From JBELMB01 sp042088665 (GTDB lineage Bacteria; Pseudomonadota; Alphaproteobacteria; Rhodobacterales; Rhodobacteraceae): a stretch of 43,678 nucleotides of DNA. A model generated the notes under the pieces. It was given only the letters and a program-made list of their open reading frames with translations, did not search any database and had not been told where the DNA came from. Location of the stretch: contig JBELMB010000027.1 of the NCBI GenBank assembly GCA_042088665.1, forward strand, positions 1-43,678. The letters run 5' to 3'. This document shows, one piece after another, positions 32,176 to 39,880 of the stretch (within the stretch, counting starts at the first letter, position 1; each line of letters begins with the position of its first letter). The translations under genes were made by a program, and so were the position numbers.

Positions 32176-33453
32176 ATGAGCACAGAGAACAAAGGCCCCT
32201 CGCGCCGCACGTTCCTGACCAGCGCCGCCGCGCTGGGGGCAGGCGCTGTTGCGGCGGGTGCGGCCAAGGCCGCCGGTCCCGATCCGCTGATCACCGAAGT
32301 GCAGGAATGGGCCTCCGGTCTGGGCGATGGCGTCGACGCCACCCCCTACGGCCTGCCGATCGAATATGAAGGTGACGTGATCCGTCGCAACGTGGAATGG
32401 CTGACGGCGGACACGATCTCGTCGATCAACTTCACGCCGATCCACGCGCTGGAAGGCACGATCACGCCGCAAGGTTGCGCGTTCGAGCGCCATCACTCCG
32501 GTGCAATCGAGCTGACCAAAGGCGACTACCGCCTGATGATCAACGGTCTCGTCGATCAGCCGCTGGTCTTCAGCTACGCCGATCTGGAGCGCTTCCCGCG
32601 CGAGCAGCACGTCTATTTCTGCGAATGCGCCGCCAACACCGGCATGGAATGGGCGGGTGCGCAGCTGAACGGCGCGCAGTTCACCCACGGCATGATCCAC
32701 AACATGGAATACACCGGCGTGCCGCTGCGCACGCTGCTGGCCGAGGCGGGCCTCGATGCAGCCGGCGATTTCAAGGACAAATGGGTCTATGTCGAGGGCG
32801 CGGATGCTTCCTCCAACGGCCGCTCCATCCCGATGGAAAAGGCCATGGACGATGTGCTGGTCGCCTTCAAGGCCAACGGGGAGGCGCTGCGCAAGGAGCA
32901 TGGCTACCCCGTTCGTCTCGTGGTGCCCGGCTGGGAAGGCAACATGTGGGTCAAGTGGCTGCGCCGTGTCGAAGTGCTCGATGCGCCGGTTGAAAGCCGC
33001 GAGGAGACGTCGAAATACACCGACACGCTCGAGGATGGCACGTCGCGCAAATGGACCTGGGTCATGGATGCAAAATCCGTGGTCACCTCGCCCAGCCCGC
33101 AGGCGCCGATCAAGCACGGCACCGGCCCGGTGGTCATCACCGGCATGGCATGGTCTGGTCACGGGCGCATCACCCGCGTCGACGTGTCCAAGGACGGTGG
33201 CAAGACTTGGGAAACGGCGCGACTGGCCGCAGAAGGTCAGGACAAGGCGCTGACCCGCTTCTACCTCGACACCACATGGAACGGTGAGGAATGGCTCCTG
33301 CAATCCCGTGCCATGGATGAGACAGGCTATGTCCAGCCGACCAAGGCGCAGCTGCGCGATGTGCGCGGCCTGAACTCCATCTACCATAACAACTGCATCC
33401 AGACCTGGCATGTGAAATCGAACGGAGAGGCCGAAAATGTCGAAGTCTCGTAA
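32176..33453 (+). CDS. soxC: Sulfane dehydrogenase molybdenum subunit SoxC
   Basis: SoxC with SoxD removes six electrons from SoxY-bound sulfane sulfur. It has 425 residues from ATG 32176 with GGAGA upstream. The twin-arginine signal SRRTFLTSAAALGAG is followed by a sulfite-oxidase-type molybdopterin domain; the cofactor cysteine is Cys151 in VYFCECAANTG. A C-terminal Mo-co dimerisation domain includes VVITGMAWSGHGRITRVDVSKDGGKTW. The last 17 bases overlap the start of soxD, supporting one-to-one co-translation. Presence of soxCD means that complete thiosulfate oxidation to sulfate without sulfur globules is expected. Confidence 0.97.
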   Translation: MSTENKGPSRRTFLTSAAALGAGAVAAGAAKAAGPDPLITEVQEWASGLGDGVDATPYGLPIEYEGDVIRRNVEWLTADTISSINFTPIHALEGTITPQGCAFERHHSGAIELTKGDYRLMINGLVDQPLVFSYADLERFPREQHVYFCECAANTGMEWAGAQLNGAQFTHGMIHNMEYTGVPLRTLLAEAGLDAAGDFKDKWVYVEGADASSNGRSIPMEKAMDDVLVAFKANGEALRKEHGYPVRLVVPGWEGNMWVKWLRRVEVLDAPVESREETSKYTDTLEDGTSRKWTWVMDAKSVVTSPSPQAPIKHGTGPVVITGMAWSGHGRITRVDVSKDGGKTWETARLAAEGQDKALTRFYLDTTWNGEEWLLQSRAMDETGYVQPTKAQLRDVRGLNSIYHNNCIQTWHVKSNGEAENVEVS

Positions 33454-34729
33454 TCTTTACGCCGGCTCTGCACTGGGCATCTGCCTGACCCTTGTGGCGG
33501 CCTACAACTTTGCCGACCGCAACGTGACGCCCATGCCCAAGGCACCGGCGCAGCTGGGGGCCTTGCCCGCTCCGATCCCGGAGCCCGAAGCACCGGTGCA
33601 GACTGCTGCCGTGGTCGTTGAAGCCACCGAGACAGCCGAGGCAGAGAACGCCGCGCCTGCGGAAGGCGGTCTTGTCGCCGCGGCCATTGCCAGCGGCGAA
33701 GCCACAGGCCTGCGTTTCGGCCTCGGCCGCGCCGCGCTGCCGGAGGAAATCGCCGCCTGGGACATCGATGTGCGCCCGGACGGAACCGGGCTGCCTGCGG
33801 GCTCCGGCAATGCATTCGACGGCGAAGAGATCTTTGAAGACAACTGCGCAAGCTGCCACGGATCCTTTGCCGAAGGGGTCGACAACTGGCCCAAGCTGGC
33901 AGGTGGCGACGGCACCCTTGCCGACGAGGATCCGCTGAAGACTGTCGGGTCTTACTGGCCGCATCTTTCTACCGTTTGGGACTACGTCAACCGCTCCATG
34001 CCCTTTGGCGCAGCGCAGACGCTCTCCGACGACGACGTCTATGCGATCGTGGCCTATATCCTCTACTCCAACGATATCATCGACGATGAGTTCGAACTGT
34101 CGCCGGAGACCTGGAACGAGGTGGTTCTGCCGAACGCAGATGGCTTTATTGTCGATGATCGTGCGGCGACAGAATACAGCATCTGGCGCACCGAACCCTG
34201 CATGGAAAACTGCAAGGACAGCGTCGAAATCACGATGCGCGCCACGGTGCTGGACGTGACCCCGGAAGAAGAGGGCGCCGACGCCGGCATGGCCGAGACC
34301 CACACCGCAGCGGCAGTCGTCGAAGAGACACCCGCGCCCGCGGCAGACCCGGTCGAAGAGGCAGCGGCGGAACCTGCGGCCGAACCCGCTGCCGAGGTTG
34401 AAACGGTGGCTGCCGTGGATCCTGCGCTGGTGGAAGCGGGCGAGAAGGTCTTCAAGAAGTGCACGGCCTGTCACAAGCTCGACGATGGCGCGCGGGGTTC
34501 TGGGCCGCATCTGTTCAACGTGGTCGGACGCGATATTGGTGGGGTCGATGGGTTCAAATACTCCAAGACGCTGGCCAACATGGAAGGTGTCTGGGACGAG
34601 GCGACCCTTGCAGCCTTCCTCGCGAACCCGAAGAAGTTTGCAAGGGGCACGCGCATGTCCTTTGCCGGTCTCAAGAAAGAAGCCGATATCGTGGCCGTGA
34701 CCGAGTACCTCAAGACGTTCAAACCGTAA
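33437..34729 (+). CDS. soxD: Sulfane dehydrogenase diheme cytochrome SoxD
   Basis: The 430-residue electron-accepting partner of SoxC. An N-terminal hydrophobic segment (residues about 8-24) may be a signal or anchor, followed by a Pro/Ala/Glu-rich linker (30-75). The first heme domain has Cys137-Ala-Ser-Cys140-His141. After a second acidic, Ala-Pro-rich linker (about 280-325), a class I cytochrome c domain has Cys342-Thr-Ala-Cys345-His346 and likely axial Met in RGTRMSFAGL. It overlaps soxC by 17 bases. A 12-bp hairpin follows before soxE. Confidence 0.96.
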   Translation: MSKSRNLYAGSALGICLTLVAAYNFADRNVTPMPKAPAQLGALPAPIPEPEAPVQTAAVVVEATETAEAENAAPAEGGLVAAAIASGEATGLRFGLGRAALPEEIAAWDIDVRPDGTGLPAGSGNAFDGEEIFEDNCASCHGSFAEGVDNWPKLAGGDGTLADEDPLKTVGSYWPHLSTVWDYVNRSMPFGAAQTLSDDDVYAIVAYILYSNDIIDDEFELSPETWNEVVLPNADGFIVDDRAATEYSIWRTEPCMENCKDSVEITMRATVLDVTPEEEGADAGMAETHTAAAVVEETPAPAADPVEEAAAEPAAEPAAEVETVAAVDPALVEAGEKVFKKCTACHKLDDGARGSGPHLFNVVGRDIGGVDGFKYSKTLANMEGVWDEATLAAFLANPKKFARGTRMSFAGLKKEADIVAVTEYLKTFKP

Positions 34730-34749
34730 CGCGTCAAGGACCAGAAAAA

Positions 34750-34783
34750 CTGGCGTGCACCTGCTGATACGGGTGCACGCCGG
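34750..34783 (+). repeat. 12-bp hairpin between soxD and soxE
   Basis: Bases 34750-34761 pair with 34772-34783 (core GGCGTGCACC/GGTGCACGCC perfect, one T-G wobble outside), with a 10-base loop. It starts 21 bases after the soxD stop. There is no T run, so it is a stability or processing element candidate. Confidence 0.6.
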
Positions 34784-34801
34784 CCGATAGGGTGAACACA
34801 T

Positions 34802-35821
34802 ATGTCCAACACTTTCAATGTTCTGGTGCCGGTTCTTGGGGGCACCGCGCTGATGCTGGGGCTGGCCTACGGGATCACGGCCCGGGACTACCGCGCCGGT
34901 GAGATCGACGTGGCCATGACCCGCGCGGCTGAGGCGACGGAACGCGAAGAAGGCGCAATGATGCGCCTTTCCGCGGTTCAGGACGAGATCTCGGCATTGC
35001 AGGAAACAGCCGCGGCGCAGACGGCGGAGATCGCCGCGCTCAAGGCAGAAATCGCTGCGCAGGCCGCGGCAGCGCAGCAAGCCTTGGAGCAGACACCAGA
35101 GCAGACCGCCGAGAGCCCGGAACCCGTGGCGAAGGCGGAGGGCACTCCCGAAACCAGCGCGGACGAAGACGTGGCCGATGCCTCTCTCTTTGGGGATCCT
35201 GACCGTGGGGCGCAGATCTTTCGCCAGTGCACCGGGTGCCATCAGGTCGGTGAGGCGGCGGTTAACCGCGCCGGACCGCATCTGAACGGGATTTTCGGTC
35301 GGCGGGCTGGCGCTCTCGACGGGTTCAAATATTCCAAGGCCATGCAACGGGCCTTTGGCGACGGGCTGGTCTGGGACGTGGAACAGCTCGACGCCTATAT
35401 CGAGAATCCGCGCGCCCTGATCTCCGGCACGCGGATGTCCTTTCGCGGGCTGAAGGATGCGCAGGAACGCCACGACGTGGTCGCTTTCTTGCGACAGTAC
35501 TCCGACAACCCGCAAGACATCCCGGAATCCGCGCCGACCGCCGCTGCGCGCGAAGTGGACCTCGCGCCCGAGATCCTCGCGATTGTCGGAGACGCTGAAT
35601 ACGGTGAGTATCTCTCGTCGGAATGTCTGACATGTCATCAGCCCGATGGTGCAGACGCAGGGATCCCCTCGATCGTCTATTGGCCCGAAGACGACTTTGT
35701 CGTCGCGATGCATGCCTACAAGCAGAAACTGCGCCCGCATCCGGTGATGCAGATGATGGCCGCGCGCCTGTCCGACGAAGAAATTGCAGCGCTGGCGGCC
35801 TATTTTGCCAGCATCGAGTGA
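34802..35821 (+). CDS. soxE: Diheme cytochrome c SoxE, long membrane-anchored form
   Basis: Encodes 339 residues. An N-terminal hydrophobic helix (about 6-24) without a clear cleavage site is followed by an Ala/Glu-rich coiled coil (about 40-98) and an acidic linker. Two cytochrome domains come next: Cys143-Thr-Gly-Cys146-His147 with axial Met212 in SGTRMSFRGL, which resembles the C-terminal domain of SoxD; and Cys275-Leu-Thr-Cys278-His279, which resembles the cytochrome part of flavocytochrome c sulfide dehydrogenase. As I recall, SoxE of Paracoccus is clearly shorter, so the anchor and coiled coil look like an added module. It precedes soxF, its presumed flavoprotein partner. Confidence 0.88.
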   Translation: MSNTFNVLVPVLGGTALMLGLAYGITARDYRAGEIDVAMTRAAEATEREEGAMMRLSAVQDEISALQETAAAQTAEIAALKAEIAAQAAAAQQALEQTPEQTAESPEPVAKAEGTPETSADEDVADASLFGDPDRGAQIFRQCTGCHQVGEAAVNRAGPHLNGIFGRRAGALDGFKYSKAMQRAFGDGLVWDVEQLDAYIENPRALISGTRMSFRGLKDAQERHDVVAFLRQYSDNPQDIPESAPTAAAREVDLAPEILAIVGDAEYGEYLSSECLTCHQPDGADAGIPSIVYWPEDDFVVAMHAYKQKLRPHPVMQMMAARLSDEEIAALAAYFASIE

Positions 35822-35830
35822 CCTCTCTAC

Positions 35831-35854
35831 CGGGGTGCGTGGAAGCGCGCCCCG
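35831..35854 (+). repeat. 9-bp hairpin between soxE and soxF
   Basis: CGGGGTGCG (35831-35839) pairs with CGCGCCCCG (35846-35854) with one wobble and a 6-base loop, ten bases after the soxE stop. No T run follows. Confidence 0.5.
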
Positions 35855-35953
35855 CCGACATTCAAGGGCCCGCAGAGGTCAACTACCAGACTGGCAGATC
35901 ACGATTGTGCGCTGTCAGACAAGAACAGACCGTCCAGCAAGGAGGAGATGGAC

Positions 35954-37219
35954 ATGACTCTCAACAGACGCTCATTTTTGAGCACGGCAGCGGCCGCCGC
36001 GTCGCTGACTGCACCGATGGTACACGCCGCCGGACATGGCCGCCCGCATGTGGTGGTTGTCGGCGGGGGTGCCGGTGGCGCCACGGCGGCGCGCTACATC
36101 GCCAAGGACAGCAAGGGTGAGATCGACGTCACCCTGATCGAGCCGACGCGCACATACTACACCTGCTTCTTTTCGAACCTCTACATCGGCGGTTTCCGTG
36201 ACCTGAACTCCATCGGTCACAGCTATGCGACACTGGCCTCCGACTATGGCATCAACGTCGTGCATGACTGGGCCGTCGGTGTGGACCGCGATGCCAAGAC
36301 CGTCAGCCTCGCGGGTGGTGGCGCGATGTCGTATGACCGCTTGATCCTGAGCCCGGGCATCGACTTTGTCGACGGCTCCGTGGCCGGATGGGACCTCAGC
36401 GCGCAGGGCAAGATGCCCCACGCCTACAAGGCCGGCACCCAGACTGCCCTGCTGAAGTCGCAGATCGACGCGATGCCGGAAGGTGGCACCTATGTCATGG
36501 TCGCCCCGCCGAACCCCTACCGCTGTCCCCCCGGCCCCTATGAGCGGATCTCGATGGTGGCGCATGTGCTGAAGGCCTCGAACCCGACCGCAAAGATCAT
36601 CATCGCGGATCCGAAGCCCAAGTTCTCCAAGCAGGGGCTCTTTGAAGAGGGCTGGCAGAAGCACTACGGCGGCATGATCGAGCGCATCGGCCCGGATTTC
36701 GGCGGCGAGAACGTCTCCGTGAACCCGGACACCATGGAAGTGGACATCGACGGCGAAGTCATCAAGGCGGATGTGGTCAACGTGATCCCGGCGCAGAAGG
36801 CTGGCGCCATCTGTGACGCGGCTGCTCTGACCGAGGGCAACTGGGCGCCGGTTTCCGGCCACACCATGCAGTCTCGCCTCGACGAGAACATCCACATTCT
36901 CGGCGACGCCACGAACCAGGGCGACATGCCGAAGTCCGGTTTCTCGGCCAACAGCCAGGCCAAGGTTGCGGCGATGGCCGTGCGCGGTGCGCTCACCGAC
37001 AGCCGCGTCTTCCCGGCGAAGTTCTCCAACACCTGCTGGTCGCTGATCGACACCGACGATGGTATCAAGGTCGGCGCGTCCTACGTGGCAACCGACGAGA
37101 AGATCGCCAAGACGGACGGTTTTGTCAGCCAGACCGGCGAAGACGCCGCGCTGCGCAAGGCGACCTACGAGGAAAGCATCGGCTGGTACGAAGGCATCAC
37201 CGCCGACATGTTCGGCTGA
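35954..37219 (+). CDS. soxF: Flavocytochrome c sulfide dehydrogenase-type flavoprotein SoxF
   Basis: A 421-residue FAD protein homologous to the sulfide dehydrogenase flavoprotein FccB. ATG 35954 is preferred because the GGAGGAG ribosome site abuts the ATG at 35948. A twin-arginine signal (LNRRSFLSTAAAAASLTAP) is followed by the FAD site VVVVGGGAGGATAARYIA (residues about 33-50). Redox-active cysteine candidates are Cys71 in YYTCFFSNLY and the later PYRCPPGPYER. The C-terminal FCSD domain includes FSANSQAKVAAMAVRGAL and FSNTCWSLIDTDDGI. SoxF is exported folded and likely pairs with cytochrome SoxE. It is the last gene before a strong terminator. Confidence 0.95.
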   Translation: MTLNRRSFLSTAAAAASLTAPMVHAAGHGRPHVVVVGGGAGGATAARYIAKDSKGEIDVTLIEPTRTYYTCFFSNLYIGGFRDLNSIGHSYATLASDYGINVVHDWAVGVDRDAKTVSLAGGGAMSYDRLILSPGIDFVDGSVAGWDLSAQGKMPHAYKAGTQTALLKSQIDAMPEGGTYVMVAPPNPYRCPPGPYERISMVAHVLKASNPTAKIIIADPKPKFSKQGLFEEGWQKHYGGMIERIGPDFGGENVSVNPDTMEVDIDGEVIKADVVNVIPAQKAGAICDAAALTEGNWAPVSGHTMQSRLDENIHILGDATNQGDMPKSGFSANSQAKVAAMAVRGALTDSRVFPAKFSNTCWSLIDTDDGIKVGASYVATDEKIAKTDGFVSQTGEDAALRKATYEESIGWYEGITADMFG

Positions 37220-37244
37220 TCGCAAGGTCTGTAAAGTCAGGGGG

Positions 37245-37269
37245 GAGGCGCCAGTTTGGCGCCTCTTTT
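37245..37269 (+). terminator. Intrinsic terminator of the sox operon
   Basis: A perfect 9-bp stem GAGGCGCCA (37245-37253) / TGGCGCCTC (37257-37265), tight GTT loop, then TTTT. It lies 25 bases after the soxF stop and marks the operon's 3' end. Confidence 0.85.
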
Positions 37270-37497
37270 CCGTTCCGGGCACTGGGCCAAACGGGGTTGA
37301 GTTGCCCTGCGAACGCGTGCGGGTTCGATCGGGAAGTCTGCATTTCCCGATGCCCTGACGGTGGATTGCGTCAGCCGGACAAATGGGACCTGCTTTTGGC
37401 GTTGATGCGGTAGCCTGGGGGCCCGAGGCGATCGCCAAGTGGCTTCAACTCGCCAATGCGGGATGCTTGGCTCACTGAGTTGTCAAGCCGACCGACC

Positions 37498-38715
37498 TCA
37501 GGCGACCGAGCGCGTCCTGAGCGCCTCCAGCAGATGGGGGATCTTGTCTTTGAACTTGAAGAACCCCGCCGTGGCAAAGGGCCAGGCCCGCACGTCGTAG
37601 CCGCGCAGAACCTCCCGAACGGGCAGGTCGCGCAGTGCGTCGATGGTGTCACGCACCGGTCCAACGGGCGCAAAGGGCGTCACGATTTGCCGGGCGCCAT
37701 GCTCGTGCATCCAGACTGCGATGGCTGCGGGATCACCCGTTTCCAGAACCGGGCCCAAGCGCGCCGCCCAGCGTGTGGTGGCATCTTTCAACGCCCCTTG
37801 GCGAAACCCATGGACGTTGTCGGACAGGCACAACGGGCTGAGCGCGCGGCTGGCGGGCAGCACCACGCTGGCCACGGGCCGCAGGCCCTGTTCCAGGAGC
37901 ATGGCCGGAGAGAGATCTTCCTCATGCACCAACAATATGCTGGGCGCAGTCAGGTCCACGGGCGGTCGACGCGGCGGATCCATGCGCGGAGGATGTGGAA
38001 CGGCGGCCAGAGCGGGGGCGTCCTGCGCCAAGGTCCCCGGCAGCGGATGAAACCGGCCTTCGGTGTATTTGGCGATGTTGTCGGCGCGCGCGAGATAGGT
38101 TTTGCCCTGCGTCTGCATCCCTCCGACCCAGCGCCACGACAGCGTGTTCGACGCTGGATCGCCGTCCAGCAAGTGCCGCAGGAAGAAGTCGGCCCCCAAT
38201 TCCCATGGCAGCCGAAGGGTAAAGATCCAGATCGAGGCGAACCACATGCGGGCGTGATTGTGCAGATAGCCGGTCTCGACCAGTTCCCGCGCCCAAGCGT
38301 CGAAACAGGCGATCCCTGTCTGACCCAGGCAGGCGTCTTCCCAGCGCGCGCGCAGGCCGCTTTGCGTGTTCACCTGGTCAAGCGCGCGCCGCACACCTTG
38401 CCGGTAGCTGGCCCAGATCGAAGGCCGCATCTCCAGCCAACCTTTCCAATACGTCCGCCAAAAGACCTCCTGGATGAATTTTTCAGCGGCCTGCGGTGAG
38501 TGGCGTCCAAGGACGGCCTGCAGGACCTCTTCTTCCGTGATCAGGCGGTGCCGGAGATAGGGCGATAGCGTGGACACCTGCCTGTGGTGACCCGGCCCGT
38601 GGTCAAAGTTGCGGCCCGCGGCATAGGCGCGTCCGGCCAGCGGGACAAAGCGTTGCAGGCTGGACAGCGCTGCCGTGCGTGTCGGGGGAAAGGTGGCGTG
38701 AGGTGTGTGTGTCAT
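37498..38715 (-). CDS. Photolyase/cryptochrome-like FAD protein with inverted domain order
   Basis: A protein of 405 residues. Unlike normal photolyases, the FAD-binding helical domain comes first: FDHGPGHHRQVSTLSPYLRHRL, FIQEVFWRTYWKGWLEMRPSIW, LHNHARMWFASIWIFTLRLPW, then GDPASNTLSWRWVGGMQTQGKTY. After a Pro-rich linker (about 240-265) a C-terminal part (SILLVHEEDLSP, VASVVLPASRALSP, AVWMHEHGARQIVTPFAP) reads like the alpha/beta antenna domain that usually forms the photolyase N-terminus. A light-dependent repair or sensory role is possible but unproven. It stands alone on the minus strand next to the sox terminator. Confidence 0.75.
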   Translation of the reverse strand: MTHTPHATFPPTRTAALSSLQRFVPLAGRAYAAGRNFDHGPGHHRQVSTLSPYLRHRLITEEEVLQAVLGRHSPQAAEKFIQEVFWRTYWKGWLEMRPSIWASYRQGVRRALDQVNTQSGLRARWEDACLGQTGIACFDAWARELVETGYLHNHARMWFASIWIFTLRLPWELGADFFLRHLLDGDPASNTLSWRWVGGMQTQGKTYLARADNIAKYTEGRFHPLPGTLAQDAPALAAVPHPPRMDPPRRPPVDLTAPSILLVHEEDLSPAMLLEQGLRPVASVVLPASRALSPLCLSDNVHGFRQGALKDATTRWAARLGPVLETGDPAAIAVWMHEHGARQIVTPFAPVGPVRDTIDALRDLPVREVLRGYDVRAWPFATAGFFKFKDKIPHLLEALRTRSVA

Positions 38716-39082
38716 GCCCGCGAGTTAGGGCCGGGAGGGCATCGGCCAAGGGGCATCGATTGCTCAACACCTGTCTGCCTGGGATCGCGGCTTGTGCTTT
38801 GGTGGGTTGGTTGGCTGCTGCGGCGCCGCGTTGCGCGGGGCGTCCCGGCGCGAGGCGACCAACCGTCAGGATATCGAACGCCTTGATTGACGCGCCCCGC
38901 CCCCCATATGGGAAGACTGGCGGGCGCGGCCAGACCTCCGCCCGGCGCTCTTCGCGCTCAAGCGCAAGGCGCAAAGACAGCAGCAGTTTCCCGCCGCCCC
39001 TTGCAGGCCCCTAGGGCCAATACTAAGACTCTCTTAACTTAGCCACGTTAACACAAACCGACGCAGGAAGCAGGCAGGACCA
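38716..39082. other. 367-bp intergenic region between the photolyase-like gene and clpP
   Basis: No gene is supported; the open frames on both strands lack a ribosome site and a family match. The right end (about 39020-39060) is AT-richer, with two TTAAC elements (CTTAACTTAG and CGTTAAC), and probably carries the clpP promoter, although no confident -35/-10 pair was assigned. Confidence 0.55.
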
Positions 39083-39718
39083 ATGAAAGATCCCTTAGAC
39101 ATCTACATGAACACCTTGGTGCCCATGGTGGTCGAACAGACCAGCCGTGGCGAACGTGCCTATGACATCTTCTCCCGCCTGCTGAAGGAACGCATCGTTT
39201 TCCTCAACGGTCCGGTGCATGATGGCATGTCCAGTCTCGTGGTGGCCCAGTTGCTGCACCTCGAGGCAGAAAACCCGTCCAAGGAAATTTCCATGTACAT
39301 CAACAGCCCCGGGGGGGTCGTGACCTCTGGACTGTCGATCTATGACACCATGCAATACGTCAAGCCGAAGGTGTCGACGCTGGTGATCGGACAGGCCGCC
39401 TCCATGGGGTCGCTGCTGCTGACTGCGGGCGCCAAGGGCATGCGCTTCTCGCTGCCCAATTCGCGCATCATGGTGCACCAGCCCTCAGGCGGCTACCAGG
39501 GCCAGGCCACCGACATCATGATCCACGCTGAAGAGACGCTGAAACTGAAGAAGCGCCTGAACGAGATCTACGTGGAACACACAGGCCAGACCTACGAAGC
39601 CGTCGAGGCGGGGCTCGAGCGCGATAACTTCATGTCGCCCGAAGAGGCGAAGGACTGGGGCCTGATTGACGAAATCGTGACGAGCCGCACGGCCGGTGAC
39701 GAAGAAACAGACAGCTGA
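39083..39718 (+). CDS. clpP: ATP-dependent Clp protease proteolytic subunit ClpP
   Basis: The serine peptidase of the Clp machine, forming a double heptamer in the cytoplasm. It has 211 residues, normal length. The catalytic triad is visible: Ser107 in IGQAASMGSLLL, His132 in IMVHQPSGGYQG and Asp181 in LERDNFMSPEEA. The N-terminus (MKDPLDIYMNTLVPMVVEQTSRG) is the usual alphaproteobacterial form. GGAAGCAGGCAGG lies upstream. clpX follows 162 bp downstream in the same direction. Confidence 0.97.
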   Translation: MKDPLDIYMNTLVPMVVEQTSRGERAYDIFSRLLKERIVFLNGPVHDGMSSLVVAQLLHLEAENPSKEISMYINSPGGVVTSGLSIYDTMQYVKPKVSTLVIGQAASMGSLLLTAGAKGMRFSLPNSRIMVHQPSGGYQGQATDIMIHAEETLKLKKRLNEIYVEHTGQTYEAVEAGLERDNFMSPEEAKDWGLIDEIVTSRTAGDEETDS

Positions 39719-39880
39719 TCGCAGCGCCCCGTGCCGCGTTAGGCATGGGGCAACTTTCGCATTGTCGCGGTGGATTGGCTGTCCTAAGCTGGCTGGAAGT
39801 CGGCACGCGCAATGTGCCTCGGCCCGCCGAACGGGCCGAATGCAGACGACAGAACCGGGTCTTCCGGGAAAGGTGCTACG

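Noticed and set aside
33170..35740. Minus-strand open frame of over 850 codons opposite soxC-soxE
   Set aside because: It lies antisense to three well-supported cytochrome/molybdoprotein genes, its composition is the mirror image of their GC-rich codons, and it has no domain or ribosome site.
23732..37219. Sox cluster as a recently acquired genomic island
   Set aside because: No flanking tRNA, integrase or direct repeats were seen, and codon use looks like that of neighbouring housekeeping genes; gene order is the standard one for the group.
39025..39060. CtrA-type TTAA pair before clpP
   Set aside because: The two TTAA elements are spaced ten bases apart rather than seven, so the match is not good enough.
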